Notes: generated from the letters alone by a model not told the origin. A stretch of 64,000 nucleotides of DNA from Planctomycetota bacterium (GCA_029260765.1 JAJDCP010000165.1:24442-88441), one strand, 5' to 3'; shown: positions 25,845 through 34,614, counted from the stretch's first letter. Made by a program: numbers and translations.

Positions 25845-27924
25845 CGGTCTCGGCGCTGAGGATGGCGTGGACGGCAGCCGGCAAGTTGTCGCACACGAAT
25901 GTGGCGGGGCCCTTCAAGCGCTGCTCCTCCGCGCGTCCTTTGCCTGTCCGCACCAGCACGCCTCGGGCGCCCGCGGCGATGCCTGCCTGCACGTCGCTCC
26001 ACTTGTCGCCAATCATCCACGACTGGCCCAGGTCGATGCTGTGGACGCTGGCGGCATGGGTCAGCAGGCGGGGTGCGGGCTTGCGGCAGTTGCACGCCGT
26101 CTTGAACTGGCTGATCACCCCCTCGGGATGGTGGGGGCAGAAGTACCAACCTGCAATCCGGACGCCCCGCTGGGCGAGCGTGCGTGCCATGAAGCGGTGG
26201 ATGCCTTCAACGTCCTGGGGACTGAAGTATCCGCGTGCGATGCCCGACTGGTTCGAGACGACCACCAGTTGGTAGCGCCGCGCCTGCAGCTGGAGCAGTG
26301 CATCAATCACGCCCGGAAGGAAGTGGACATCTTCGCTGCGCCTTAGAAAGTGGACATCCTCGATGATCGTCCCGTCACGGTCGAGGAAGATCGCGGGGCG
26401 CACCTCAGCTTGCGGACCCGCGATGGCGGGCTGCCTCTGTGTGGCTGTGCGCCCGGCCATCGGGCGAGCCAGAGGAGCCTCATCAGCTTTTCGGCGGGTC
26501 GTGGTGCGAGGTCTGGCGGGTCCTGCCTTCGCGGGCGCCGCCGCAGGAGGGAAGCGGGACGATGGCGGTTTCGCCACCGGCGCGCGTCCAGAAGCAGAGG
26601 GTTGCGCAGCAGGCAGGGGGGGCGGCACGGCAGGCGGAAGCACGGGCAGCGGTGGGGGCGGCGTGCCGGTGGATGCGTGGGGGGGCGGCTCCGGCCGAAC
26701 CTCTGGGCCAGGGCTGCGTATCGCCGGGGAAGGTTGCTGCGCGTGCGAGGGGCTGGAAACCCGCTGCGAGTCGGGTCTGCGGGGCTTGCGCGGAGCCTCG
26801 ACCGGCCGGAGGGCAGCAGCCAGGGGGTCTTCGCCCTCGCCAAAGCTCGCAAAACAGCTGCGCAGCGGGCTCTCCCCATGTTTGTCGACGAGCCGTCGTG
26901 CGCTCTGTTGCAGTTGCGCTTCTTCTTGACCGAGCTCGCTGATCTTCTCCTGCAGCCTCTGGATCTTGTGGCGAGCGCCTTTGCGCTCATTGTCCACCGC
27001 CGCACGCCGCTTCTGCAACTCTTCGAGCTTGAGCAGGGCCTGCACCTGTGTGCGCGTCTGCTCGAGTTTCTCGAGCCGGTCCTGCAGGTCGCGTGCGCGG
27101 GCTTCCATCGACGGCAGCTTGTCGTTCTGGAACTGCCCGACCAATCCCTGCTGAAACACCAGGCTTCCGATATCGAGCCAGAGAGCCATACGGCGATCCT
27201 GGCCACCCAGCTCGGCTGCTTGCTCGCGCGCGGACTTCATGCTGGTCCGCACTTCAGACAGGCGCTGCTCGAGTTGGGGGATCTCGACCTCGAGGGGCTC
27301 CATGGCGATCAAGAGCTGCTCAGGGACGGAGACAGCCTTGCGGAAGGCCGCGTCGCGGCTGGCGATGGCGAGGAAGTCTGGCGCGACAAACACCCGCTTG
27401 CCCACCTCGCTCAGAGCGTGCACGCGCTCTTCCTCTTCGGCGGCCAGATTGCGCTGTTTGACCAACTTCTTGAAGAAGCCTTTCTTCTTCTCTTCTTCCT
27501 CTTTGGCCTGCTGCGCGTCTGTGAACTTCACCAGCGGCTGGTAGTACTCTTCGAAATCGGCCTTCTGCGCAGGGCTGAGCTGGGTGTACAGTGCCGCTGC
27601 AGCCTCGCCGATGCTCAGGTAGCTGCCCTCGATCTTCTTGCGCAAGCTGACCAGCTCGGTCTGTTTCCCGGGCAACTCCGCCTCGAGGTCCTTGCACTCC
27701 TGATGCAGGTTGTCGATCTGGCGTCGGCCGTCCTGGACCCGCTGGCAGTCGCCCCTGATCGCGGCGAGCTCGGCCAACAACCGGTCGACTTCGGCGTCGC
27801 CGCACTGCTCGGCAGCGGCCAGGTCGAGCGCCTGCCCCAGCGAGGAGAGCGCTTCTTCCTTTTTGGCTTGGAGCTTGCTAAGCTCGCTTTCCAGCCGACT
27901 CAGCTCTTCTGTGGCGGAGGCCAT
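25831..27924 (-). CDS. coiled-coil protein fused to a GmhB-type HAD phosphatase
   Basis: In the 697-residue product, residues ~1-350 are strongly helical coiled coil (repeated Glu/Lys/Leu heptads and a Lys-rich patch near 145), ~360-500 are a Pro/Ala/Arg-rich linker, and 511-697 are a complete HAD phosphatase of the heptose-bisphosphatase type: 'AIFLDRDGTI' nucleophile, 'SNQSGIARGYF', zinc loop CPHHP…CNCRKP and 'MIGDKWSDVQAG'. GmhB removes the C7 phosphate in ADP-heptose synthesis for LPS. The fusion to a long coiled coil is unusual; the reading frame is continuous with no stop at the junction, so it is not an assembly joint within this sequence. It is divergent from the gene at 28052. Confidence 0.8.
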   Translation of the reverse strand: MASATEELSRLESELSKLQAKKEEALSSLGQALDLAAAEQCGDAEVDRLLAELAAIRGDCQRVQDGRRQIDNLHQECKDLEAELPGKQTELVSLRKKIEGSYLSIGEAAAALYTQLSPAQKADFEEYYQPLVKFTDAQQAKEEEEKKKGFFKKLVKQRNLAAEEEERVHALSEVGKRVFVAPDFLAIASRDAAFRKAVSVPEQLLIAMEPLEVEIPQLEQRLSEVRTSMKSAREQAAELGGQDRRMALWLDIGSLVFQQGLVGQFQNDKLPSMEARARDLQDRLEKLEQTRTQVQALLKLEELQKRRAAVDNERKGARHKIQRLQEKISELGQEEAQLQQSARRLVDKHGESPLRSCFASFGEGEDPLAAALRPVEAPRKPRRPDSQRVSSPSHAQQPSPAIRSPGPEVRPEPPPHASTGTPPPPLPVLPPAVPPPLPAAQPSASGRAPVAKPPSSRFPPAAAPAKAGPARPRTTTRRKADEAPLARPMAGRTATQRQPAIAGPQAEVRPAIFLDRDGTIIEDVHFLRRSEDVHFLPGVIDALLQLQARRYQLVVVSNQSGIARGYFSPQDVEGIHRFMARTLAQRGVRIAGWYFCPHHPEGVISQFKTACNCRKPAPRLLTHAASVHSIDLGQSWMIGDKWSDVQAGIAAGARGVLVRTGKGRAEEQRLKGPATFVCDNLPAAVHAILSAETVARR

Positions 27925-28051
27925 CGCGTCTCCGGTTCGGCACAGGACGACAACGGATGAGGATTATCCCTTTCCGTTCTACACTACCAAAGTCCCGCGC
28001 TCAGGCCAAACGCTAGCAGGCCAGCAGGGGGCGGAGGAGCGAGCGAAGCAA

Positions 28052-28393
28052 GTGGTTATCTTGATTGGGATTGGTGTGGTTTTTCTTGCCCTCCTGTGGT
28101 GCTACGCCAAAAACTTCAAACCGGGCCTGGCGCTGGGCTATCTTCTGTGTCTGGGGCTTTCGCTAGCCGTGCTCTGGCAGGATGCCTGGCCGCACTGCCC
28201 CAAGTCGAGCCTGGTCCTGGCCGTTGGCCTGGTGGCCTTTCCGTTCGTCTGCTTTCTGGTCGCCCTGGTCGACATGCGCTGGGGTTTGTTTGCCACGCAG
28301 ACCTTCTATCTGCTGGCGATCCCGATCCTGAGCTGCCCGATGCTGGTGGCGGTCGCGCTCGGTTGGAGAATCTACAGCCTGGTGAGCCGATGA
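28052..28393 (+). CDS. small four-helix membrane protein
   Basis: The 113-residue product from GTG 28052 is almost entirely hydrophobic, with four probable TM helices (about 1-18, 24-41, 52-73 and 83-108). No family was recognised. Its stop overlaps the lpxB ATG (ATGA), so it is co-translated with lpxB and may be an envelope or lipid-associated protein (inference from context only). The start is chosen because the coding-like, hydrophobic sequence begins here; a GGAGGAG lies rather far upstream (~14 bases). Confidence 0.6.
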   Translation: MVILIGIGVVFLALLWCYAKNFKPGLALGYLLCLGLSLAVLWQDAWPHCPKSSLVLAVGLVAFPFVCFLVALVDMRWGLFATQTFYLLAIPILSCPMLVAVALGWRIYSLVSR

Positions 28394-29520
28394 GGCTGAT
28401 GGTCTCGGCGCTCGAACCGTCAGGGTGCGCCCTGGGGGCCGGCCTGGTTCGTGAGCTGGCCTCCCTTCGGCCCGAGATCGCTTGTTTTGGGCTCGGTGAT
28501 GAGGCGATGGCTGCCGCGGGCATGGAGTTGCTCGAGGTGCGCCGGCCGGAGGCTTCGATCTGGCTCTTCTCCGTGCTCGGTAAGGTGCCGCAATATCTCG
28601 CTCTGTTGCGGGGTTGCTATCAGGCGATGGACCGTGAGAAGCCCGATGCCCTGGTGGTCATCGACAGCTCGGGGTTCCACTTCTATCTCGCCAAAGCCGC
28701 CGCCGCCCGTGGGATTCCCGTGATCTACTACGTGAGCCCACAGATCTGGGCCTACAACAGCGAGCGCATCGCCAAGATCCGGCGTTGGGTGGACAAGCTG
28801 TTGGTGTTGTACCCCTTCGAAGAGACCTACTACCGCGAGCGCGGTGTGGAAGCAGCCTATGTCGGGCATCCGCTGTTCTCTGCCCCCGTGCTCGAGGCTG
28901 CACTCGAGGTCGACCTCAGCGGTCCTGGCCGGCTGGTCGGTATCCTGCCAGGCAGCCGCCAGGGTGAGATCCGCAAGCTGCTGCCGATGTTCGTCGAGGT
29001 CGCCGTCGCATTGCGCGCACAATGTGACGACCTGCGCTTTGCGGTGTCGGTGGCGCGCCCGGCGTACCGGCCATTGATCGCCAGCCTGGTGCCCGACGAA
29101 GGCTTCCAGCTGGTTGAAGGAGGGACGGCGAGCATCTTCAAGCAGAGCGTGCTTGTCCTGCAGAAGTCCGGGACCACGACCTTGGAAGCCCTGATCCATA
29201 CGACTCCCTCGGTGGTCGCCTACCGGATCTCGGCTTTCGAGTCGCTGCTCGCGCGGCCTTGGATCGAGGCGCCGTTCATCGCGCTGCCGAATCTGTTTGC
29301 CGGCGAGGAGGTTCTGCCCGAATTCCTGCTGCACGGCCCAGAGACCGGGAAGATCCTCGAGGCGGCCCTGGGCTTGTTGCAGTCGGAGGAGGCTTTGGCC
29401 AGAATACATGCAAAGCTTCGTGAGCTGCGTCGTCCGTTCGAAGCGCGCCCTGATGCTTCGCGGGCAGCCGCACAGGAGGTCGTGGCTCTGCTGGAGCGCA
29501 GGACTCCGCGCGTGGGCTGA
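28390..29520 (+). CDS. lpxB: lipid-A-disaccharide synthase
   Basis: The 376-residue product has LpxB (GT19) signatures: 'MVSALEPSG' near the N-terminus, 'GDEAMAAAGMELLE', 'PDALVVIDSSGFHFYLAKAA', 'VIYYVSPQIWAYNSERI', 'LYPFEETYY…YVGHPLF', 'ILPGSRQGEIRKLLP' and 'LQKSGTTTLEAL'. It joins UDP-2,3-diacylglucosamine and lipid X to give the lipid A disaccharide at the inner membrane. Its presence indicates an LPS-type outer membrane. It is coupled to the small membrane gene upstream and followed 15 bases later by a lipoprotein gene. Confidence 0.93.
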   Translation: MRLMVSALEPSGCALGAGLVRELASLRPEIACFGLGDEAMAAAGMELLEVRRPEASIWLFSVLGKVPQYLALLRGCYQAMDREKPDALVVIDSSGFHFYLAKAAAARGIPVIYYVSPQIWAYNSERIAKIRRWVDKLLVLYPFEETYYRERGVEAAYVGHPLFSAPVLEAALEVDLSGPGRLVGILPGSRQGEIRKLLPMFVEVAVALRAQCDDLRFAVSVARPAYRPLIASLVPDEGFQLVEGGTASIFKQSVLVLQKSGTTTLEALIHTTPSVVAYRISAFESLLARPWIEAPFIALPNLFAGEEVLPEFLLHGPETGKILEAALGLLQSEEALARIHAKLRELRRPFEARPDASRAAAQEVVALLERRTPRVG

Positions 29521-29535
29521 AGACCGGGGGGAGAG

Positions 29536-30066
29536 ATGCGCAAGACTGTCGTCGTCATCGTGCTGTGCGCGGTGGTTCTGGGGGGATGCCAGACCACTGA
29601 GGATATGTCCGGAGGTAAGATCGAGGAGAAGTTTGCCCAGGCCAACCAGGCTGAGGGCAACTCCCGCTCGCTCGGGCTGTTCTTCGCGCTCTATCTGCCG
29701 AACCGCATCATGGACGTGTTCGAGATCTTCCGTATCGGGATCGGCTTGGGATTCACAGCCGGTTGGGATCTGCGCATCACCCGCTTCGCGCAGTTGGCCG
29801 CGGGCGTGCGCACCGACGTGGGGCTGGCCTGGGTCGGCCGGCGGCGCACGCCTTTGCGGGCGGAGAACAACGCCTACACGGCCTTTGGGCCCTGGCGTGC
29901 GGCGGCCGAGGAGCCACAGTGGCCTCTGACCGCCTGGGCTTTCGAGTTTGAGGTCGGGGCCGGTGGGGCCTCAATCATGACGGCCATCGACTTCGCCGAG
30001 ATCGTCGACATGCTGACGGGCTGGTTCGGTCTGGACCTGCTGAAGGACGATTGGGGCTACGATTGA
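29536..30066 (+). CDS. lipoprotein of unknown function
   Basis: The 176-residue product begins MRKTVVVIVLCAVVLGGCQ, a lipoprotein signal with lipobox VLGGC (Cys18 as the lipidated residue). The mature part has two moderately hydrophobic segments (~46-66, 147-165) and a 'FGPWRAAAEEPQWPLTAWAF' stretch; no family was recognised. GGGGGAGAG precedes the ATG. It is probably transcribed with lpxB and overlaps the convergent hydrolase gene tail-to-tail by 10 bases. Confidence 0.75.
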   Translation: MRKTVVVIVLCAVVLGGCQTTEDMSGGKIEEKFAQANQAEGNSRSLGLFFALYLPNRIMDVFEIFRIGIGLGFTAGWDLRITRFAQLAAGVRTDVGLAWVGRRRTPLRAENNAYTAFGPWRAAAEEPQWPLTAWAFEFEVGAGGASIMTAIDFAEIVDMLTGWFGLDLLKDDWGYD

Positions 30067-30986
30067 GGCGCTAGCGCCTGCGCGGCCACAGCGGCGATCG
30101 CATCGATCAGCGTGGGCCAGACGCGCGGCGGCATCTCATGTCCCATCTTCTTGATGATCTTGAGCCGGGCGCCGCGGATCAAGCGCGCCGTGGCCCGGCC
30201 GGCGGCAGACGGAATCAGGGGGTCCGCCGCGCCGTGCACAACCAGGGTGGGAACCCGGAGCCGCCGCAGTCGCTTCCGGCGGCTACCCGAGGCGAGCACG
30301 GCGAGCAGTTGACGCAAGTACCCTCGGGGGTTGTGGCCCCGTTCATAGCAGCGTGTGACGAGAGCGCGCACACGGGCCTCCTCGAATCCCCACTCGCCAG
30401 CCAGTGTGCCCAGCGTCGCGACCTTCTGGTCGATGATGGCCTGCCGCCCCCGCGGGCGCTTGTTCCACAGGGTCTGGAGTGCGCTGGGGCGTGCGAGCAT
30501 GAAGCGGCGGTCTCCGGGCGTCGACATCAGCGAGCTCAGGCTGCGGACGCGCTCGGGGTATTCGATGGCCAGGGTCTGCGCGATCATGCCTCCCATCGAG
30601 GCGCCGACGACATGGGCCCGCGCAATCCCGAGCGCATCGAGCAGGCCGGCTGCGTCGGCGGCCATGTCTGACAGGTTGTAGGGCGCGGGCACGGGCAGTC
30701 CGAGCAGGCGGCGCAGCATGGCCCTTGTCAGCGGTACTTGCGGGCGGATGTCGATGCGGCTCGACTTGCCGATGTCGCGGTTGTCGAAGCGGATCACCCG
30801 AAAACCTCGCTCCGCGAGGCCGGCGCAGAAGGACTCGCACCAATACAGCATCTGGGCGCCCAGTCCCATGATCAGCAGGACGGGAGGAGCTTTCGAGTCG
30901 CCGAAGGCTTCCCAGGCCAGCTCGATCTCGCCGACCCGGGCGAGGCCTCCGTGCGTGGCGTGAAGCGGGGTTGTGGGGCTTCCCAT
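30057..30986 (-). CDS. alpha/beta hydrolase
   Basis: The 309-residue product from ATG 30986 (GGGAGGAC just upstream) has the alpha/beta-hydrolase plan: 'LLIMGLGAQMLYW' (oxyanion region), 'VIRFDNRDIGKSS', the nucleophile elbow 'VVGASMGGMIAQ' with Ser~128, 'VPTLVVHGAADPLIPSA' with the acid Asp, and the catalytic His in 'KKMGHEMPP'. The family is broad (esterase, lipase or haloalkane-type), so no substrate can be given. It resembles the lipase/TesA-like hydrolases with the 'FDNRDIG' signature. Confidence 0.88.
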   Translation of the reverse strand: MGSPTTPLHATHGGLARVGEIELAWEAFGDSKAPPVLLIMGLGAQMLYWCESFCAGLAERGFRVIRFDNRDIGKSSRIDIRPQVPLTRAMLRRLLGLPVPAPYNLSDMAADAAGLLDALGIARAHVVGASMGGMIAQTLAIEYPERVRSLSSLMSTPGDRRFMLARPSALQTLWNKRPRGRQAIIDQKVATLGTLAGEWGFEEARVRALVTRCYERGHNPRGYLRQLLAVLASGSRRKRLRRLRVPTLVVHGAADPLIPSAAGRATARLIRGARLKIIKKMGHEMPPRVWPTLIDAIAAVAAQALAPQS

Positions 30987-31042
30987 CGATGTCCTCCCTG
31001 CGGTGCGTTCCCATGATAGCCGCAGCCGGCGGCCTCCGTGCA

Positions 31043-32281
31043 TCATTCTCCGAGCGCAGCGACCCGTCTGCCGAGCTCGGAGTGGGCGAGCTGCTCGGCG
31101 ATGCGGCGATGGTCTGCGGGGTTCGGGTGGTTGTCGTGCGGGAACCATGCCAGCTCGAGCGCGCTCAGGTCGACCAGCTGCAGCCCCAGCGCTCGGCACT
31201 CTGCTCGGAAACCTTCCGGGTAGGAGAAGCTGGCATCCGGCAGCAACACCAGCGTAAACAGGCTGCCCTGCGCAGAGCAGGCCGACTGCATCACTGCCAG
31301 AAACGTCAGGGTCCATGTCCGCTCCTGCGCCTCGAGGTCGGGACCATCGGGCTCGGCTCGGAACATCACTCCGGCCTGCACGGGCAGCCCGTCCTGCCAT
31401 CTGAAGCGTGGGTAGGCGCGCCGTGCGTCAGGGCCGGCGTCCGATGCTCCCGGAGTTGCATTCCGGGTCACGAAGTCTATCCACGAGGCCCGGCCTCCGT
31501 TGCGCTGGATGTGATGCGGGATCATGACGTAGACGACCACGTCGGGCGCAGCCGCTTGGGAGAGGGCGTCCTGCAATGCCAGCCAGGCCTGGCCGGTCCC
31601 CCAACCCGCCACGGCACGGTTGCGCACGGCGGTATGAGGCCAATGCTCCTGGGCGAGCAGGGCAGGAAAGGGCTCATCGTCTGCCACCCCCCAGCCGAAA
31701 GCAAACGAGCCGCCCAGAAACAGCACCCGGCCGCTCGGATCGAGAGGCCCCTTCAGCGCACGGCAGCCGTCCGCCTCGATGCGGTAGCGCACATCGAAGT
31801 CCCCCTGAGGGTGGATGTGGCGGCCGCTGCCCGGCGCGATGTGGTCGTAGCCGAAACGCGGGTCGAAGCGCCAGAGGCCCACGGGAATCTGTGACGGGAT
31901 GGGGAGCGGAAGAAAGCCCACGAGCAACCCCGGCAGCCCCGCTCCCAGCAACAGTCCTGCCAGGCTGGGGCCCGGGGCGCGCTGCTTGCGCCAGAGTGCG
32001 TGCAGGCCTACAAACAAGGCTCCTGCGAGCAACACGACGGCTTGCGGCCAGCGCCACGGTTGCCAGCCGACGAGCCCGACTCCCGCGGCGAGCAGCAAAG
32101 CGGCGACGCCCAGGCCAAGACGCAGGAGCAAGGATTGGAGGGGAGGCGGTCGCAAGAGCTTGCCAAGAATTGCACGGCGAAGACGGGCTAAACCTGGATC
32201 GTATCGCAACAGCAAGCATAATGCATGCCGATGTGTGTCCAGGCAGTGGATTTGCTCGCTACCGCCCCCCAGTCTGGGCAA
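31043..32281 (-). CDS. membrane-anchored SGNH/GDSL-like protein
   Basis: The 412-residue frame has two hydrophobic helices near the N-terminus (~52-72 and 78-95) plus a third (~105-125), then an SGNH-like domain: 'RVLFLGGSFAFGWGVADDEPFP' (block I-type GGS, Ser nucleophile candidate), 'NRAVAGWGTGQAW' (block II Gly), 'VVYVMIPHH' (block III region) and 'DNHPNPADHRRIAEQL' (block V DxxH-type). Such proteins are often sugar or polysaccharide O-acetyl hydrolases. The true start may be a TTG near residue 22 because the first residues look non-coding. It is divergent from the gene at 32299. Confidence 0.65.
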   Translation of the reverse strand: MPRLGGGSEQIHCLDTHRHALCLLLRYDPGLARLRRAILGKLLRPPPLQSLLLRLGLGVAALLLAAGVGLVGWQPWRWPQAVVLLAGALFVGLHALWRKQRAPGPSLAGLLLGAGLPGLLVGFLPLPIPSQIPVGLWRFDPRFGYDHIAPGSGRHIHPQGDFDVRYRIEADGCRALKGPLDPSGRVLFLGGSFAFGWGVADDEPFPALLAQEHWPHTAVRNRAVAGWGTGQAWLALQDALSQAAAPDVVVYVMIPHHIQRNGGRASWIDFVTRNATPGASDAGPDARRAYPRFRWQDGLPVQAGVMFRAEPDGPDLEAQERTWTLTFLAVMQSACSAQGSLFTLVLLPDASFSYPEGFRAECRALGLQLVDLSALELAWFPHDNHPNPADHRRIAEQLAHSELGRRVAALGE

Positions 32282-32298
32282 GGTCCGGAGGATTGTCG

Positions 32299-33396
32299 AT
32301 GATGATGCGTGAGCCTGAAATCATCTGTGGCTCCCCATCCCCGAACGGCACCATGGAGGCCTTTGTCGAGCAGGACAGCCAGGTCGCGTGGTTCTACCTT
32401 ATCGACCGCACCGACGATGCTCGGTCGCAGGTGAATTCCTGCTGGGTGCGCAACCTCAGCAAAGCGCCTGCGGGCATCGACCGACGCCGGCTGCAACGGG
32501 GCGACGCTCCTCTGCTGCCCGTCTCCCATTGCCGCCATGCCTGTGGCGCTCCGCCTCTGGCCGAGAAGGACCTCGAGATTGTCTGGTTCGAAGAAGGCAA
32601 TGCTGCCGCGCTCCTTTGCCAGGATGAGGTGTTGGCGATCATTCCCGAGTGGAGTGGTCGTGAGGGATTCAGCGGCTACGCCCGGGATTGCACCGAAGAG
32701 TCTGAGTTGGCCTGGCCCTTGTCCAAGGGCAACGCGCTGTTGCGGCGCGTGCCCGTGGCCCGCCGTTTCTGGCAGGCCTGGGATTCCCATCCCTCCCCGT
32801 GGGAGCGGCTGGAGAAGAAGCTGCTCTGCGCCTACGAGCGTCAATGGGGTCGCCGGGTCAACTACTACCAGCTCGCCCGCGATGGATGGCCGCCGAGCAG
32901 CATCGTTCGGGTGTCGCATGAGGGCGGTAGTGTGCTGGCGACGCTAGGCACTTCCCTGCGCCCTCAGCCGCAGACCCAGGCGGACACGCCCGAGATCCGC
33001 CGCTTCCGGCGGATCGAGATCGCGATCGCTGTGTCGCAGGATGTCGACGCGGCCGCGCAGCGGGCGTTGCTCGGAATTCTCGGCGGGCTCAATGGCTATG
33101 CCTGGCGGTACAACACCCGACTCGGCGACGGCCATACGCTGGCTGCCGAAGAACTTCCCCTGTGCACCGACGGGTTGCCGCTGAGCTCAGTGCTGTTGCT
33201 GGAGGACCCGCTGGGTCGGCCTGCGTTGGATCTTCCCCAGGTCTTCGATGAGCCCGTCCGGTTGTTGTGGCTGGTGCCGATCACAGCTGCCGAGCGGAAC
33301 TTGGCGGTGCGCGAAGGCAGCGAGGTGTTGCGGTCGCGTCTGCAGCAGGCGGGCGTCGGCTGGATCTTCACGCCTCGGAGCTCGCTGCAAGATTGA
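32299..33396 (+). CDS. suppressor-of-fused (SUFU)-like domain protein
   Basis: The 365-residue product begins with three consecutive ATG codons (32299-32307) behind GGAGG. The C-terminal half, 'GRRVNYYQLARDGWPPSSI', 'GSVLATLGTSLRPQPQ', 'RRIEIAIAV' and 'PVRLLWLVPITAAER', fits bacterial SUFU-like domains, which are common among immunity proteins of polymorphic toxin systems. The N-terminal ~160 residues are unrecognised and contain several Cys/His. It converges (12-base gap) with the small-gene cluster downstream of the PAAR effector. A link to that effector is inference from position. Confidence 0.55.
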   Translation: MMMREPEIICGSPSPNGTMEAFVEQDSQVAWFYLIDRTDDARSQVNSCWVRNLSKAPAGIDRRRLQRGDAPLLPVSHCRHACGAPPLAEKDLEIVWFEEGNAAALLCQDEVLAIIPEWSGREGFSGYARDCTEESELAWPLSKGNALLRRVPVARRFWQAWDSHPSPWERLEKKLLCAYERQWGRRVNYYQLARDGWPPSSIVRVSHEGGSVLATLGTSLRPQPQTQADTPEIRRFRRIEIAIAVSQDVDAAAQRALLGILGGLNGYAWRYNTRLGDGHTLAAEELPLCTDGLPLSSVLLLEDPLGRPALDLPQVFDEPVRLLWLVPITAAERNLAVREGSEVLRSRLQQAGVGWIFTPRSSLQD

Positions 33397-33408
33397 GGGC
33401 CTGCGCGC

Positions 33409-33915
33409 TCAGACTTTGCGCCATTTGCGCATCAGCGAGGCGATGCGGCGGGTGTTCGGGTTGATCAAGACGTGGATGAAGTCTCCTTCGACCCACAGAT
33501 CATCGTGGAAGTGATGCCAGCGCAGGTGGAACAGACCCCGAGTCTCTGAGCTGCTGTCCAGGCGGGCTTCGACCAACTTCGCCCCCTCGGGCACGACGAC
33601 TTTGGTCTTGGCAATCTCGAGCGCATCCTCAACCGACAGCTCGACCGGCAGGCTGTCGCGGAAGTGGCGGTCGTCGATCCAACCCGCCAGCTTGTTCTTG
33701 TCGACATTCCATTCGAGGGTGGCGAGCGTCACCTGCTCCCAGGCGGCCACGCGCACCTTGCGTCGGCCTCGGCCCAGGTCTTGCGCCTCCATCGCGCGCA
33801 GCCAGAGGCGCTTGTCGAAGTCGTCCGCCGGATCTGGATCGCCGTGCTTGCGCTCGGCGACCAGGAGCTCGCGCAGAAGCCGTTCGGCTTGATAGACCCG
33901 CAGGTTCCGCCGCAC
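33409..33915 (-). CDS. small PepSY-like protein, third gene after the PAAR effector
   Basis: The 168-residue product is taken from the GTG at 33915, which overlaps the upstream stop by one base (TAGTG). It has an N-terminal helical region, then alternating strands: 'LEIAKTKVVVPEGAKLVEARL', 'LFHLRWHHFHDDLWVEGDFI' and 'HVLINPNTRRIASLMRKW'. The last part, a strand with an Asn/Asp turn followed by 'TRRI', resembles the PepSY/YpeB-type fold found in protease propeptides and inhibitors, at weak confidence. It is the last gene of a tightly packed set downstream of the effector. No signal peptide is visible. Confidence 0.55.
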   Translation of the reverse strand: MRRNLRVYQAERLLRELLVAERKHGDPDPADDFDKRLWLRAMEAQDLGRGRRKVRVAAWEQVTLATLEWNVDKNKLAGWIDDRHFRDSLPVELSVEDALEIAKTKVVVPEGAKLVEARLDSSSETRGLFHLRWHHFHDDLWVEGDFIHVLINPNTRRIASLMRKWRKV

Positions 33916-34157
33916 TAGCGCGACCTCAACACGCGGACAACATCGCCGCTCTCGGAGTCGAGGCTGATCTCGATCCAGCTCGAAGCCTCGCCAAACTGCA
34001 CGCACCAGGCCCGTGTCTCTTGGACGGGGCCCTTTTCGAGGATGTCTTCGGTGTACTCGATGAAGCGCTCGTCGGCCGATTGCAGCTTGAAGCTGCCGGG
34101 AACCTCGAGCTCGCCACGGAGACCTTCGCACTTCTTGACAGCTTCTTCCTCAGTCAC
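33915..34157 (-). CDS. small PepSY-like protein, second gene after the PAAR effector
   Basis: The 80-residue product starts at GTG 34157 inside the end of the previous gene (8-base overlap). It is acidic, with an N-terminal helix 'EEEAVKKCEGLRGEL' and a C-terminal strand pair 'WCVQFGEASSWIEISLDSESGDVVRVLRSR', the terminal 'D..SG.VV.V' being the usual PepSY ending. The size and acidic character suit an inhibitor or immunity protein, but this is inference. It is translationally coupled on both sides. Confidence 0.55.
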   Translation of the reverse strand: MTEEEAVKKCEGLRGELEVPGSFKLQSADERFIEYTEDILEKGPVQETRAWCVQFGEASSWIEISLDSESGDVVRVLRSR

Positions 34158-34614
34158 GGCGTGTCCTCTCCAGCGAAACCACCTGGCGGTGTGCCAGGTT
34201 CACGCGTACAACGATCTGATCCTTACCTTCGGCGTACACCAGGTCGAGCAGGTGCGCCGGTCCGGTCTTCAGGTTCTCGGCCCTGACGTAGCGCGCCCCT
34301 TCGGGGAGGACCCGGCGAGCGATCGCCAGCCCATCACCCCAGAGGCCGTCGTCGTTCTCAGGGACCTTCTCACGTTCAGGGCAACTCCAGGCTTGCAGGC
34401 CCCCTGCGGCGTCATGCACGACATCGAACAGGCCCAGGAGGCGCCAGACTTTGAACACCTGGGTGCGGACGCTCGCCAGATGCGGAGTCGACCACTCTTC
34501 GCGTTCGTTGAAGAGCTGCAGGTCGAGCTGGTCGAAGGGTTGATCCGAGAGGACCTCACGCAATACGGCCAGTGAGCGCTGTCTCCAGCTGTCGGAGTCG
34601 GCGAAGTCAGCCAC
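34150..34614 (-). CDS. small PepSY-like protein, first gene after the PAAR effector
   Basis: The 154-residue product begins MADFADSDSWRQRSLAVLRE, with an N-terminal winged-helix-like or helical region (~1-65), then 'GLAIARRVLPEGARYVRAEN' and 'HLLDLVYAEGKDQIVVRVNLAHRQVVSLERT', again a PepSY-like strand-turn-strand ending. It lies 74 bases downstream of the effector stop in the same direction, without an obvious terminator, so co-transcription is likely. Function is not known; I list it as a candidate immunity or accessory gene. Confidence 0.55.
   Translation of the reverse strand: MADFADSDSWRQRSLAVLREVLSDQPFDQLDLQLFNEREEWSTPHLASVRTQVFKVWRLLGLFDVVHDAAGGLQAWSCPEREKVPENDDGLWGDGLAIARRVLPEGARYVRAENLKTGPAHLLDLVYAEGKDQIVVRVNLAHRQVVSLERTRRD

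Noticed and set aside
26350..27960. 536-codon plus-strand open frame
   Set aside because: It lies entirely opposite the coiled-coil/HAD fusion gene, and its Leu/Arg-rich translation is what antisense of Glu/Lys/Leu heptads gives in GC-rich DNA.
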